Positions 1 to 5,535 are shown, counted from the stretch's first letter. The stretch: 12,170 nt of DNA from Candidatus Nealsonbacteria bacterium CG01_land_8_20_14_3_00_12 (GCA_002781125.1 PETJ01000006.1:1-12170); one strand, 5' to 3'. Program-made: numbers and translations. Notes: generated by a model from the letters alone, not told the origin.

Positions 1-384
1 ATGGTAAATGTTTTGCCAGTTTCTGGCCGAGAGTCGATGAAGTTTGCCTCCTTCGGAGTTTGCCTTCATCTCCACCTTCGCTCCTTCGGAGCTCGGTAAT
101 TGATTTAGTTTTGCCAGCCAATCAATTTTAAGGTTCTCTTGCATTTTTTGCCAAGAAGCAATTTGATGAAGAGATAAATAGATAATGCGGAACAACCAAT
201 AGACGTCAAAAGCAATAATAAAAATAGCCACCGTGATTGGGGCTAACCAAGATAAAATAAAAGCCGCTCCCAGCGTTCCCCAAGAAAGACAGCCAGGTAA
301 AATTTCAAAAAAACGATATAAAATTCTTTCCCCGGGATTTTTGAGGTCCTGAACCTGAGAGAGATTTAAGTAATCGTTACTCAT
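1..384 (-). CDS. Membrane protein, probable glycosyltransferase N-terminus (cut by window edge)
   Basis: The frame runs from an ATG at 384 through the left edge without a stop, giving 128 residues of an incomplete protein. The start overlaps the stop of the upstream gene as ATGA, so the two are probably translationally coupled. Residues about 28-72 are strongly hydrophobic, with two adjacent membrane segments (LPGCLSWGTLGAAFILSW, then a stretch ending in FDVYWLFRIIYLSLH). They are followed by a basic amphipathic stretch ending DWLAKLNQLP and, after an insertion, WQNIYH. From memory this pattern matches the N-terminus of CPR membrane proteins annotated as family 2-like glycosyltransferases, whose catalytic domain would lie outside the window. 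No catalytic motif is visible, so the assignment is tentative. The segment SSEGAKVEMK...GGKLHRLS is encoded by repeat copy A and looks like an in-frame insertion. Confidence 0.6.
   Translation of the reverse strand, partial: MSNDYLNLSQVQDLKNPGERILYRFFEILPGCLSWGTLGAAFILSWLAPITVAIFIIAFDVYWLFRIIYLSLHQIASWQKMQENLKIDWLAKLNQLPSSEGAKVEMKANSEGGKLHRLSARNWQNIYH
33..98 (+). repeat. Bipartite stem-loop repeat, copy A (inside a CDS)
   Basis: The first hairpin has outer arms GATGAAG (36-42) and CTTCATC (64-70). Inside is a symmetric internal loop with TTTGC on both strands (43-47, 59-63), then CTCC/GGAG around a TTC loop. Linker TCC (71-73) leads to the second hairpin: outer ACC (74-76)/GGT (95-97), internal loop TTC opposite TC, inner GCTCC/GGAGC around TTC. 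The host gene reads the opposite strand and stays open through the element. Confidence 0.85.
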
Positions 385-1055
385 ATTTGCCGTATTAATC
401 CATCAATCCAACCTTTAATCCGGAAAAAATTCTGACGACCTCTAACTTCTAACCGAAATGTTCCGTAAGGAAGTGAGTATGTAGAACGCTTGCCTTTACT
501 TGCTTTGCTTATTTGATGGGTAATGTGGAAAAATTTTTGAGGGATATCGCTAATTTTAGACCAAAAGTTAATGGCTGATTTTACTTCAACATTGTGATGG
601 ATTTGAACAATTGGCCGTAATGCTTCTTCCGGAATCCGCATAACTTCTCGCAAAAAACGAAGGAATAAAATCACCATTTTAGGATCGGAGTTACCAAAAC
701 TAATATTGGGACTCCCAACATTATCTTGTTTATTATACCCTTCCGCCCAATATAAAGCAGCTCCTATTAATAATAATTCGCGTTTCGAAAGAGATTTAAT
801 TTCCTCGGCAGCGGCTTGTCTTACTTGCTGGTTTTCAATTTTAATAGCTTGTGTCCGCCGCCGATTAAATTCCGCCAAGTTTTTATTGGTAGCTCTTCCT
901 TTTTCTATAAGAATTTTTTGAACAGATGGCGGCAATTGAAGATTTTTAAACCAACTACTAAGAGTACTTTTAGGAACTCCCAACGCGCATTTTATTTCGC
1001 CATAACTTTTACCAATGAAACGCAACTTAAGTGCTTTTTGATATTTTGGATGCAT
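381..1055 (-). CDS. HTH protein with LAGLIDADG-like C-terminal domain, function unknown
   Basis: This 224-residue protein has an N-terminal helix-turn-helix (residues about 5-40, core SYGEIKCALGVPKSTLSSWF), a basic linker, and a C-terminal domain from about 93 to 224. That domain starts LLLIGAALYWAEGY and contains ISFGNSDPKMVILFLRFLRE, QIHHNVEVKSAINFWSKI and SLPYGTFRLEVRGRQNFFRI. The order (hydrophobic helix ending in an acidic residue, N-x-D/S strand, helix, K/FW helix) recalls a degenerate LAGLIDADG fold, and HTH plus LAGLIDADG-like modules are known together in WhiA. Similar hypothetical proteins are, to my recollection, common in CPR genomes and uncharacterised. The start codon is 2 nt after the 3' end of tRNA-Glu with no room for a ribosome binding site. 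The stop overlaps the next gene by ATGA. It could be a DNA-binding regulator or a domesticated homing-endonuclease relative; catalytic activity cannot be judged. Confidence 0.75.
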   Translation of the reverse strand: MHPKYQKALKLRFIGKSYGEIKCALGVPKSTLSSWFKNLQLPPSVQKILIEKGRATNKNLAEFNRRRTQAIKIENQQVRQAAAEEIKSLSKRELLLIGAALYWAEGYNKQDNVGSPNISFGNSDPKMVILFLRFLREVMRIPEEALRPIVQIHHNVEVKSAINFWSKISDIPQKFFHITHQISKASKGKRSTYSLPYGTFRLEVRGRQNFFRIKGWIDGLIRQI

Positions 1056-1057
1056 AG

Positions 1058-1129
1058 CGGCCCTGACGAGAATCGAACTCGTGTTTTCTCATTGAAAGCG
1101 AGATTTCCTAGCCACTAGAAGACAGGGCC
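1058..1129 (-). tRNA. tRNA-Glu (anticodon TTC)
   Basis: On the minus strand, acceptor arm GGCCCTG (1129-1123) pairs perfectly with CAGGGCC (1065-1059). The anticodon loop is CTTTCAA, giving TTC for Glu. The T arm contains the GTTCGATTC loop, the discriminator base is G, and CCA is not encoded. The gene is 72 nt long. The next gene starts 2 nt after the discriminator base, so the tRNA and the HTH gene are very probably on one transcript that has to be cut by tRNA 3' processing. Confidence 0.96.
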
Positions 1130-1141
1130 AAAAGTATTATT

Positions 1142-1170
1142 ATTTTAACTCAAAATTTGAAAAGAATCAA
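1142..1170 (-). promoter_or_regulatory. Promoter for tRNA-Glu operon
   Basis: Read on the minus strand: TTGATT (1170-1165), a 17-nt spacer, then TAAAAT (1147-1142), with 12 nt from the -10 box to tRNA position 1. The boxes and the 17-nt spacing fit a sigma-70 type promoter. It overlaps the oppositely oriented valS promoter, so the two may compete for polymerase. Confidence 0.6.
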
Positions 1171-1185
1171 GAAAAAAGATAAAAT
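1157..1185 (+). promoter_or_regulatory. Promoter for valS, predicted leaderless start
   Basis: TTGAAA (1157-1162), a 17-nt spacer and TAAAAT (1180-1185) lie 8 nt before the valS ATG at 1194. A start point about 7 nt after the -10 box would fall at or just before the A of ATG, leaving no 5' leader. No Shine-Dalgarno sequence precedes the ATG. Confidence 0.6.
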
Positions 1186-1193
1186 GAAAAAAT

Positions 1194-3374
1194 ATGGTGG
1201 AATTACCAAAAGTCTACAATCCGAAAGAGGTAGAAGAGAAGATTTATAATCTCTGGCTAAAGTCAGGTTACTTTAATCCGGATAAATTGCCTCGTCGCCA
1301 CAGAAAACCTTATACTATTGTCATCCCTCCCCCAAATATTACCGGTGAACTCCATATGGGTCATGCCTTAAATGCCACAGTTCAAGATATTTTAATTCGC
1401 TGGCGAAGGCTTCAAGGATATAAAACTTTGTGGTTACCAGGAACTGATCATGCCGGTATCGCTACTCAAAATGTAGTGGAAAAGGAACTAAAGAAAGAGG
1501 GGGTATCGCGTTTCGATTTGGGCAGAGAAAAATTTATTGAAAGAGTCTGGCAATGGAAAGAAAAATATGGAAATTTAATTTTGGAGCAATTTAAAAAAAT
1601 GGGATGCTCTTGCGATTGGTCAAGAACTCGTTTCACTTTAGACAAAGAATATGTTAGAGCAGTTAAAACGGCTTTTTTAGATTATTATAAAAAGGGCTGG
1701 ATTTATCGAGGAAAGAAAGTTATCAATTGGTGCCCGAGATGCCAGACATCTTTATCGGATTTAGAAATAGAATACAAAGAAGAGAAGGGAAAATTATGGT
1801 ACATCAAATATCCCCTTAAGCCTAAAACCTATAACCTAAAACCTAAAACCTATATTGTGGTGGCGACGACGAGGCCGGAGACAATGTTGGGGGACACGGC
1901 AGTGGCAGCGAATCCAAAAGATAAAAGATATAAAAATTTGGTTGGCCAAATCACAGTTTTGCCTTTGGTAAATCGGGAAATTCCGATTATTGCTGATAGA
2001 TTAGTTGACCCAAAGTTTGGAACCGGAGCAGTAAAGGTAACTCCAGCTCACGATTTGCAAGATTACGAAATTTCTCTAAGACACAAATTACCAATAATTC
2101 AAGTGATCGATGAAAAAGCTGAAATGACCAAGGAGGCTCCTCTTCCCTATCAAGGATTAAAAGTGCTTGAGGCTCGTCAAAAGGTTGTTGAAGATTTAAA
2201 AAATAAAAATCTTCTATTAAGGGTTGAGGACTATTTGCACCAAATTCCAAAATGCTATCGCTGTGCCACAACTATCGAACTAATTCCTTCTGAGCAATGG
2301 TTTTTAAAAATGGCTAAATTAGCCAAAATGGCAGAAAAGCCGGTTAAAAAAGGAGAGATAAAATTTCATCCTAAAAGTTTTGAAAAGTCATATTTCGATT
2401 GGTTAAAAAATATCAAAGATTGGTGCATTTCGAGACAAATTTGGTGGGGACACAAGATTCCCATTAAAAATGAAGCCGATGTTTTAGACTACAACCCACC
2501 CACCACCCGGCAAGGAGACGTATTAGATACCTGGTTCTCTTCTGCTTTATGGCCCTTTGCCACATTGGGATGGCCTAAAAAAACCAAGGATTTAAAAAGG
2601 TTTTATCCAACCGCTGTTTTGAGTACGGATAGAGGAATTATTAATCTTTGGGTGGCAAGAATGGTTTTTTCCGGAATGGAATTTATGAAGAAAATTCCTT
2701 TTAAAGATGTCTTCCTTCATGCCACAGTTTTAACCAGAGAAGGAAAAAGGATGTCAAAATCTTTAGGTACCGGGATTAACCCCATCAATTTAATTGAAAA
2801 ATATGGGGCTGATGCCACAAGATTTGGAATTGCCTGGCAGATAATGGGCGGACAAGATATCAGGTTTGTTGAGGACAACATTGTGATGGGACGCAAGTTT
2901 TGCAACAAAATCTGGAACGCTGCGCGGTTTTTGCTAATGCAAAAACCGCCGCTGATTAACGCTGATTCAGTACGCCGATTTTCGTTGATAAAGAAAAATT
3001 TAACTCCTGCGGATAAAAAAATCTTAAGGGCCTTAGAGAAAACAATAAAATCTGTTAATGGGGATTTAGAGAATTTTCGGTTTGGAAGGGCGGCTCATAC
3101 CTTATATGATTTTTTCTGGCATGATTTTTGTGACGTTTATATTGAAAAATCTAAGACCGAGCTTTCATTTATGAAAGCGAAGGTGAAGATGAGAACAAAG
3201 TTCTCATCGCCTAAACAAAAGGACTTAAAAACAAAAAAAATTTTATTATATGTATTACTAAACTCTCTGAAGCTTTTACATCCATTTATTCCCTTTATCA
3301 CCGAAGAAATTTATCAGAAGTTGCCAATAAAAAATAAACAAAGGTGTCTGATGATCACGGAATGGCCCAAATAG
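1194..3374 (+). CDS. valS: Valyl-tRNA synthetase, short form with several insertions
   Basis: This enzyme charges tRNA-Val with valine in the cytoplasm. It is a class I synthetase with the HIGH motif as HMGH (residues 54-57, within PPNITGELHMGHA), the CP1 editing-domain signature TTRPET (225-230), DVLDTWFSSALWPF before the second half of the catalytic site, and KMSKS as RMSKS (519-523). Cysteine pairs occur in WCPRC and KCYRC. At 726 residues it is shorter than typical bacterial ValRS (around 860-950): it stops at ITEWPK, where others continue into an extra C-terminal region with the tRNA-binding coiled coil. Four in-frame repeat-derived inserts are visible: a heptamer tract (residues about 208-221), a proline-rich insert with DVLD duplicated (about 433-445), a GCTGATT tract (about 586-599) and structured repeat copy G (about 655-672). 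The stop codon lies at the edge of copy B. Starting at 1194 fits the promoter spacing and the family N-terminus. Confidence 0.97.
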   Translation: MVELPKVYNPKEVEEKIYNLWLKSGYFNPDKLPRRHRKPYTIVIPPPNITGELHMGHALNATVQDILIRWRRLQGYKTLWLPGTDHAGIATQNVVEKELKKEGVSRFDLGREKFIERVWQWKEKYGNLILEQFKKMGCSCDWSRTRFTLDKEYVRAVKTAFLDYYKKGWIYRGKKVINWCPRCQTSLSDLEIEYKEEKGKLWYIKYPLKPKTYNLKPKTYIVVATTRPETMLGDTAVAANPKDKRYKNLVGQITVLPLVNREIPIIADRLVDPKFGTGAVKVTPAHDLQDYEISLRHKLPIIQVIDEKAEMTKEAPLPYQGLKVLEARQKVVEDLKNKNLLLRVEDYLHQIPKCYRCATTIELIPSEQWFLKMAKLAKMAEKPVKKGEIKFHPKSFEKSYFDWLKNIKDWCISRQIWWGHKIPIKNEADVLDYNPPTTRQGDVLDTWFSSALWPFATLGWPKKTKDLKRFYPTAVLSTDRGIINLWVARMVFSGMEFMKKIPFKDVFLHATVLTREGKRMSKSLGTGINPINLIEKYGADATRFGIAWQIMGGQDIRFVEDNIVMGRKFCNKIWNAARFLLMQKPPLINADSVRRFSLIKKNLTPADKKILRALEKTIKSVNGDLENFRFGRAAHTLYDFFWHDFCDVYIEKSKTELSFMKAKVKMRTKFSSPKQKDLKTKKILLYVLLNSLKLLHPFIPFITEEIYQKLPIKNKQRCLMITEWPK
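1814..1855 (+). repeat. Heptanucleotide tandem repeat inside valS
   Basis: Six consecutive 7-mers: CCTTAAG, CCTAAAA, CCTATAA, CCTAAAA, CCTAAAA, CCTATAT. Three units are 21 nt, so the 42-bp tract keeps the frame and encodes LKPKTYN then LKPKTYI. It lies just before the TTRPET editing motif, probably in a loop between WYIKYP and VVATTRPET. Confidence 0.85.
2487..2528 (+). repeat. Proline-coding C-rich insert in valS with flanking duplication
   Basis: The C-rich core begins GACTACAACC and encodes DYNPPTTR. The tetrapeptide DVLD occurs on both sides (2478-2489 and 2517-2528, exactly 39 nt apart), with diverged DNA copies. Removing 39 bp restores the expected family sequence KNEADVLDTWFSSALWPF, so this is best read as an insertion with a duplicated flank. 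Confidence 0.7.
2950..2990 (+). repeat. Degenerate 10-nt-spaced GCTGATT repeat in valS
   Basis: GCTGATT occurs at 2951 and 2961, then GCCGATT at 2974 and GTTGATA at 2984, so both pairs have a 10-nt period. The tract encodes LINADSVRRFSLI between FLLMQK and NLTPADKKIL. It appears to be a short in-frame insertion, less certain than the other tracts. Confidence 0.45.
3156..3208 (-). repeat. Bipartite stem-loop repeat, copy G (inside valS)
   Basis: Written on its own (minus) strand the first hairpin has arms GATGAGAAC and GTTCTCATC around TTT (3208-3188), then linker TTC. The second hairpin has outer ACC (3184-3182)/GGT (3158-3156), the internal loop TTC opposite TC, and inner GCTTTCAT/ATGAAAGC around AA. 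Both inner stems are perfect but differ in sequence from the other copies. In valS it encodes roughly TELSFMKAKVKM...FSS. Confidence 0.85.
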
Positions 3375-3453
3375 TCGATGAAGGCTTCGCCTTCATCTCC
3401 ACCTTCGCCACCTTCGGTGGCTCGGTATCTAATGGTTGAGGAATGGCCAACAT
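3343..3453 (+). repeat. Diverged direct repeat flanking repeat copy B at the valS 3' end
   Basis: The left unit (3343-3373) encodes RCLMITEWPK and the right unit (3424-3453) encodes RYLMVEEWPT in the same reading frame. At DNA level the two share GGT, TCT, ATG and GGAATGGCC at matching positions. The single in-frame stop between them is the TAG at 3372, directly at the edge of copy B. The right unit ends in a TGA that overlaps the preferred downstream ATG. Confidence 0.7.
3372..3427 (+). repeat. Bipartite stem-loop repeat, copy B (valS stop / prsW leader)
   Basis: First hairpin: GATGAAGGC (3377-3385) and GCCTTCATC (3389-3397) around TTC, without the internal loop seen in copies A and F. Linker TCC. 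Second hairpin: outer ACC (3401-3403)/GGT (3424-3426), internal loop TTC opposite TC, inner GCCACC/GGTGGC around TTC. The preceding bases TAG are the valS stop; copy D is also preceded by TAG, so the stop may belong to the element. Confidence 0.87.
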
Positions 3454-4174
3454 GAGTTATCTTCTTTACATCTTTTTTGGTGTCTTACCAAGTATAATTT
3501 GGTTGCTTTTTTATCTTCGTAGAGATGTTCACCCTGAGCCAAAATCTCAGGTAATAAAAATTTTCTTTTATGGAGCATTAGTTACTATTCCGGCTTTTTT
3601 CTTAGAAAAGGGAGTTTTTGCCACCACCACCCACCCATTATTTTCTGATATCTTTTCGCCATTTTTAATTACAATTTTCAATATTTTCATCGGGGTGGCT
3701 TTGGTTGAAGAGATTTTAAAATATCTGGTGGTCAAAGAAAAAGCCCTGAGAAGTGCTGAATTTGATGAACCAATCGATGCCTTACTTTATATGATAATTG
3801 CCGCCCTTGGCTTTGCCGCTTTAGAAAACATTTTAATTTTGTTTCGATTAGGACCTGAGTTTTTGGTTAAAGAAGCTATCTATCTTTCTATCTTCAGATT
3901 TTTAGGAGCAACCTTTTTACACACTTTGTGTTCGGGGACAGTGGGTTTCTTTTTAGCTTTGTCTTTTTTCGAGACAAAAAAAAGGTTTCAGCTTTTATCC
4001 ACTGGCTTGGGGATAGCTACCCTCTTGCATGGACTTTATAATTTTTCTATTATGGAGATGGAGGGGAATTTAAAAGTGCTCATCCCCATAATTATTCTAA
4101 TAGGTTTAGCTATTTTTGTTTCTTTGGGTTTCAAAAGGTTGAAAAAAATGAAAAGTATTTGTAAAATAGAATAA
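3452..4174 (+). CDS. PrsW-family intramembrane metalloprotease
   Basis: This is a predicted polytopic membrane protein of 240 residues from the ATG at 3452 (243 from the ATG at 3443). The later start is preferred because GAGG lies about 9-10 nt upstream, and it makes an ATGA overlap with the end of the right-hand valS-like repeat unit. PrsW-type features are VEEILKY (about 85-91), LGFAALEN (about 119-126), FLHTLCSG (around His157) and HGLYNF (around His193); the EExxK glutamates and the histidines are the expected metal-binding residues. The N-terminus LPSIIWLLFYLRRDVHPEP is also typical. PrsW in Bacillus cleaves the anti-sigma factor RsiW; no such substrate is seen here, so the target is unknown. 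The Hsp20 gene follows after 4 nt, suggesting a shared transcript, possibly for envelope or protein stress. Confidence 0.85.
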   Translation: MSYLLYIFFGVLPSIIWLLFYLRRDVHPEPKSQVIKIFFYGALVTIPAFFLEKGVFATTTHPLFSDIFSPFLITIFNIFIGVALVEEILKYLVVKEKALRSAEFDEPIDALLYMIIAALGFAALENILILFRLGPEFLVKEAIYLSIFRFLGATFLHTLCSGTVGFFLALSFFETKKRFQLLSTGLGIATLLHGLYNFSIMEMEGNLKVLIPIIILIGLAIFVSLGFKRLKKMKSICKIE

Positions 4175-4178
4175 AGCT

Positions 4179-4871
4179 ATGGTAAACTCTTTTTTTGAAA
4201 AGCTTAAAAAAGGAATGGGAATTGAGGGGCCGGCTGAGGCGGGAGTGGAGGAAGAGATTAAAAAGAATGCCCCAAAACCGGCAAAGGTTAAAAAACCTCA
4301 AAAAGGAAGACAGATAAAAAAATTGGACGCCACCCTCCCACCACCCTTTAAAGCTGAGCCGATTGAAAAAGAAGTTGAGGAGGTTGAGGAGTTCGATGAG
4401 ACTTCGTCTCATCTCACGCCTCGTTCGATTTTGTCGAACTCGGCAATTGAAGAACCTAAAGTAGAAAAAGAAAAACCCGCTAAAGTTCCTCAGAAGGAAA
4501 AGTGGTTTGAAACAGAAGGTGAGTTGGCGGCCGATGTCTATCAGACCGAAAATGATCTGGTTATTCAATCGGCGATCGCTGGAGTAAAGCCAGAGGATTT
4601 AGAGATTTTAATGGAGGGCGATGTCATAACCATTAAGGGGAATAGGGAAAAACCAGAAGACTACAACCCTCCCGCCACCCTCCCAAAGGGCCCCTCGGAA
4701 AGAGCTTATTTCACTCAGGAATGTTATTGGGGCCCATTTTCTAGGAAAGTGATTTTGCCAGTAGAAATCGACCCCAATCGAATAGAGGCAACAATGAAAG
4801 AGGGAATTTTAACTATTAGATTACCGAAAATTGAAAGAGAAAAAAAGAGAAAAATAGAAGTGCAAACATAA
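4179..4871 (+). CDS. Hsp20-family small heat shock protein with long charged N-terminus
   Basis: Small heat shock proteins hold unfolding proteins without using ATP. The C-terminal part (residues about 108-230) is an alpha-crystallin domain: ELAADVYQTENDLVIQSAIAGV, then DLEILMEGDVITIKG, QECYWGPFSRKVILP, and the closing strand GILTIRLPKIE. The N-terminal hundred residues are rich in Lys, Glu and Pro and probably disordered. Three repeat-derived segments lie in the gene: a C-rich Pro-coding stretch (4326-4352), structured repeat copy C (4393-4445) in the disordered part, and a Pro-coding insert (4659-4700) inside the crystallin domain between REKPE and the AYFTQECYWG strand. The start is 4 nt after the prsW stop, and no clear Shine-Dalgarno is present. 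The gene is convergent with tRNA-Leu, 15 nt away. Confidence 0.92.
   Translation: MVNSFFEKLKKGMGIEGPAEAGVEEEIKKNAPKPAKVKKPQKGRQIKKLDATLPPPFKAEPIEKEVEEVEEFDETSSHLTPRSILSNSAIEEPKVEKEKPAKVPQKEKWFETEGELAADVYQTENDLVIQSAIAGVKPEDLEILMEGDVITIKGNREKPEDYNPPATLPKGPSERAYFTQECYWGPFSRKVILPVEIDPNRIEATMKEGILTIRLPKIEREKKRKIEVQT
4326..4352 (+). repeat. Proline-coding C-rich stretch in hsp20 (possible partial copy)
   Basis: GACGCCACCCTCCCACCACC and the following CTTTAAAG encode DATLPPPFK in the same frame as the other C-rich inserts. It lacks the TACAACC part, so family membership is uncertain. Confidence 0.4.
4393..4445 (+). repeat. Bipartite stem-loop repeat, copy C (inside hsp20)
   Basis: First hairpin: GATGAGAC (4395-4402) and GTCTCATC (4406-4413) around TTC. 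Linker TCAC. Second hairpin: outer GCC (4418-4420)/GGC (4442-4444), internal loop TC opposite TC, inner GTTCGA (4423-4428)/TCGAAC (4434-4439) around TTTTG. The outer pair changes from ACC/GGT to GCC/GGC, keeping pairing. Unlike copies A, F and G, the host gene reads the element's forward strand. Confidence 0.75.
4659..4700 (+). repeat. Proline-coding C-rich insert in the Hsp20 crystallin domain
   Basis: It begins GACTACAACC like the valS insert and encodes DYNPPATLPKGPS in the same frame. The 3' part contains CCC...AAAGGG and GGGCCCC, a small potential hairpin. The family normally runs straight from the REKPE region to the FxQECYWG strand here, so an insertion is likely. Confidence 0.6.
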
Positions 4872-4886
4872 TCTCGGGTGTTGATG

Positions 4887-4968
4887 TGCGGACGGTGGGA
4901 CTCGAACCCACAAGCCTTTCGGCATAGGATTCTAAATCCTACGTGTTTTCCAGTTTCACCACATCCGC
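4887..4968 (-). tRNA. tRNA-Leu (anticodon TAG)
   Basis: On the minus strand, acceptor GCGGATG (4968-4962) pairs with CGTCCGC (4894-4888), with one G-U pair. The anticodon stem TAGGA/TCCTA encloses TTTAGAA, giving TAG for Leu. The long variable arm TGCCGAAAGGC is the class II arm expected of leucine tRNAs, the T arm has GTTCGAGTC, and the discriminator is A. CCA is not encoded. Confidence 0.96.
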
Positions 4969-4976
4969 TCAAAATA

Positions 4977-4982
4977 ATTTTA
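4977..4982 (-). promoter_or_regulatory. Possible -10 box for tRNA-Leu
   Basis: TAAAAT on the minus strand lies 8 nt before tRNA position 1. No good -35 box is found at the usual spacing, because the terminator hairpin occupies that position. Expression could instead depend on read-through of the terminator. Confidence 0.35.
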
Positions 4983-4993
4983 TCTTTTTCACT

Positions 4994-5023
4994 AACAAAA
5001 ACCGCTCCGCAGCGGTTTTTGTT
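4994..5023. terminator. Bidirectional rho-independent terminator
   Basis: A perfect 13-bp inverted repeat, AACAAAAACCGCT (4994-5006) and AGCGGTTTTTGTT (5011-5023), flanks a CCGC loop. The GC core is followed by a T run on either strand, so it can end the minus-strand pilin-like unit and the plus-strand valS-prsW-hsp20 unit. Confidence 0.88.
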
Positions 5024-5059
5024 AAATCGCAGCAAAATGTTTTAAATTAAGTCAGTTCT

Positions 5060-5491
5060 CTATCCCAACTTGAGCATGGCTTTAACAATAGCTGGAATAG
5101 CTTTAGCTAAAAGAGCAACCAGAATAGCAATGATAGCCCAGACTATGTTCTGTCTTCCGGCAGTGACTTTCTCCGGAGCACCTCCACTCATAACAATTAA
5201 AACTCCACCCCAGATAATGAAGATTCCAGCTATGGCTATTAAAGCAGCAAATATCCAATCGGTGACAGTATAAAGTGTATTTAATAAACAACAGGTTGGG
5301 CAGTCGTTGGTTGTGTCAGTGAATAAACAATCTCCCGAGGCTGGACATTTTACTTTTGTCCAGGCACTGAAATCGTGAGTTAAGGTACATTTGCTAATTT
5401 CTGCCATTTCTACCTGGGCTGAGATTACCAGAGGAGCTACCAAAACAGCCAAAGCACTTAAAAGGACTAGAGCTGGTAAAATTTTTTTCAT
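5060..5491 (-). CDS. Cysteine-rich VirB2/TrbC-like pilin candidate
   Basis: A 143-residue small secreted or membrane protein. Residues 1-25 form a signal peptide (MKK, a long hydrophobic core, VISAQ). A polar segment holds six cysteines (KC, KC, DC, DCPTCC). Two C-terminal membrane segments follow: TDWIFAALIAIAGIFIIWGG and IVWAIIAILVALLAKAIPAIV, separated by SGGAPEKVTAGRQN. Two hydrophobic helices joined by a short G/A-rich polar hinge after a signal peptide is the VirB2/TrbC pilin pattern of type IV secretion, and proteins like this are common in CPR genomes. No other secretion genes are in the window, so the role (pilus, surface protein, DNA uptake) is inferred. The six cysteines suggest disulfides outside the cytoplasm. 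It lies 44 nt after its paralogue, with no Shine-Dalgarno. Confidence 0.72.
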   Translation of the reverse strand: MKKILPALVLLSALAVLVAPLVISAQVEMAEISKCTLTHDFSAWTKVKCPASGDCLFTDTTNDCPTCCLLNTLYTVTDWIFAALIAIAGIFIIWGGVLIVMSGGAPEKVTAGRQNIVWAIIAILVALLAKAIPAIVKAMLKLG

Positions 5492-5493
5492 TA

Positions 5494-5511
5494 TTAATAA
5501 TCAATTATTAA
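5494..5511. promoter_or_regulatory. AT-only palindrome in front of the cysteine-rich pilin candidate
   Basis: TTAATAAT (5494-5501) and ATTATTAA (5504-5511) form a perfect 8-bp inverted repeat around two bases, ending 2 nt before the start codon. It could be an operator or a weak leader hairpin. No convincing promoter boxes were found in the 44-nt gap. Confidence 0.4.
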
Positions 5512-5535
5512 CGGTAGATTTTCGACCTTTTTAAT

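Noticed and set aside
706..921. Plus-strand open frame opposite the HTH gene
   Set aside because: It is antisense to a better gene, has no recognisable domain and no start signals.
1821..1855. Telomere-like CCTAAA repeats
   Set aside because: The tract is short, internal to a gene, and has a 7-nt unit like the unrelated gyrA tract.
2108..2116. ATCGATGA in valS as a further structured repeat copy
   Set aside because: No matching TCATC arm or second hairpin follows; the bases encode ordinary ValRS residues (VIDEKAE).
3372..3374. Sequencing error or frameshift as the cause of the short ValRS
   Set aside because: The frame after TAG reads straight through the repeat to a second EWP end and adds no missing ValRS domain, so no simple error restores a full-length enzyme.
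3621..3640. CCACC-rich stretch in the PrsW gene encoding ATTTHP, considered as another copy of the C-rich insert
   Set aside because: It lacks the GACTACAACC start and the PP-T pattern, and a Thr/His stretch there may be native to the loop.
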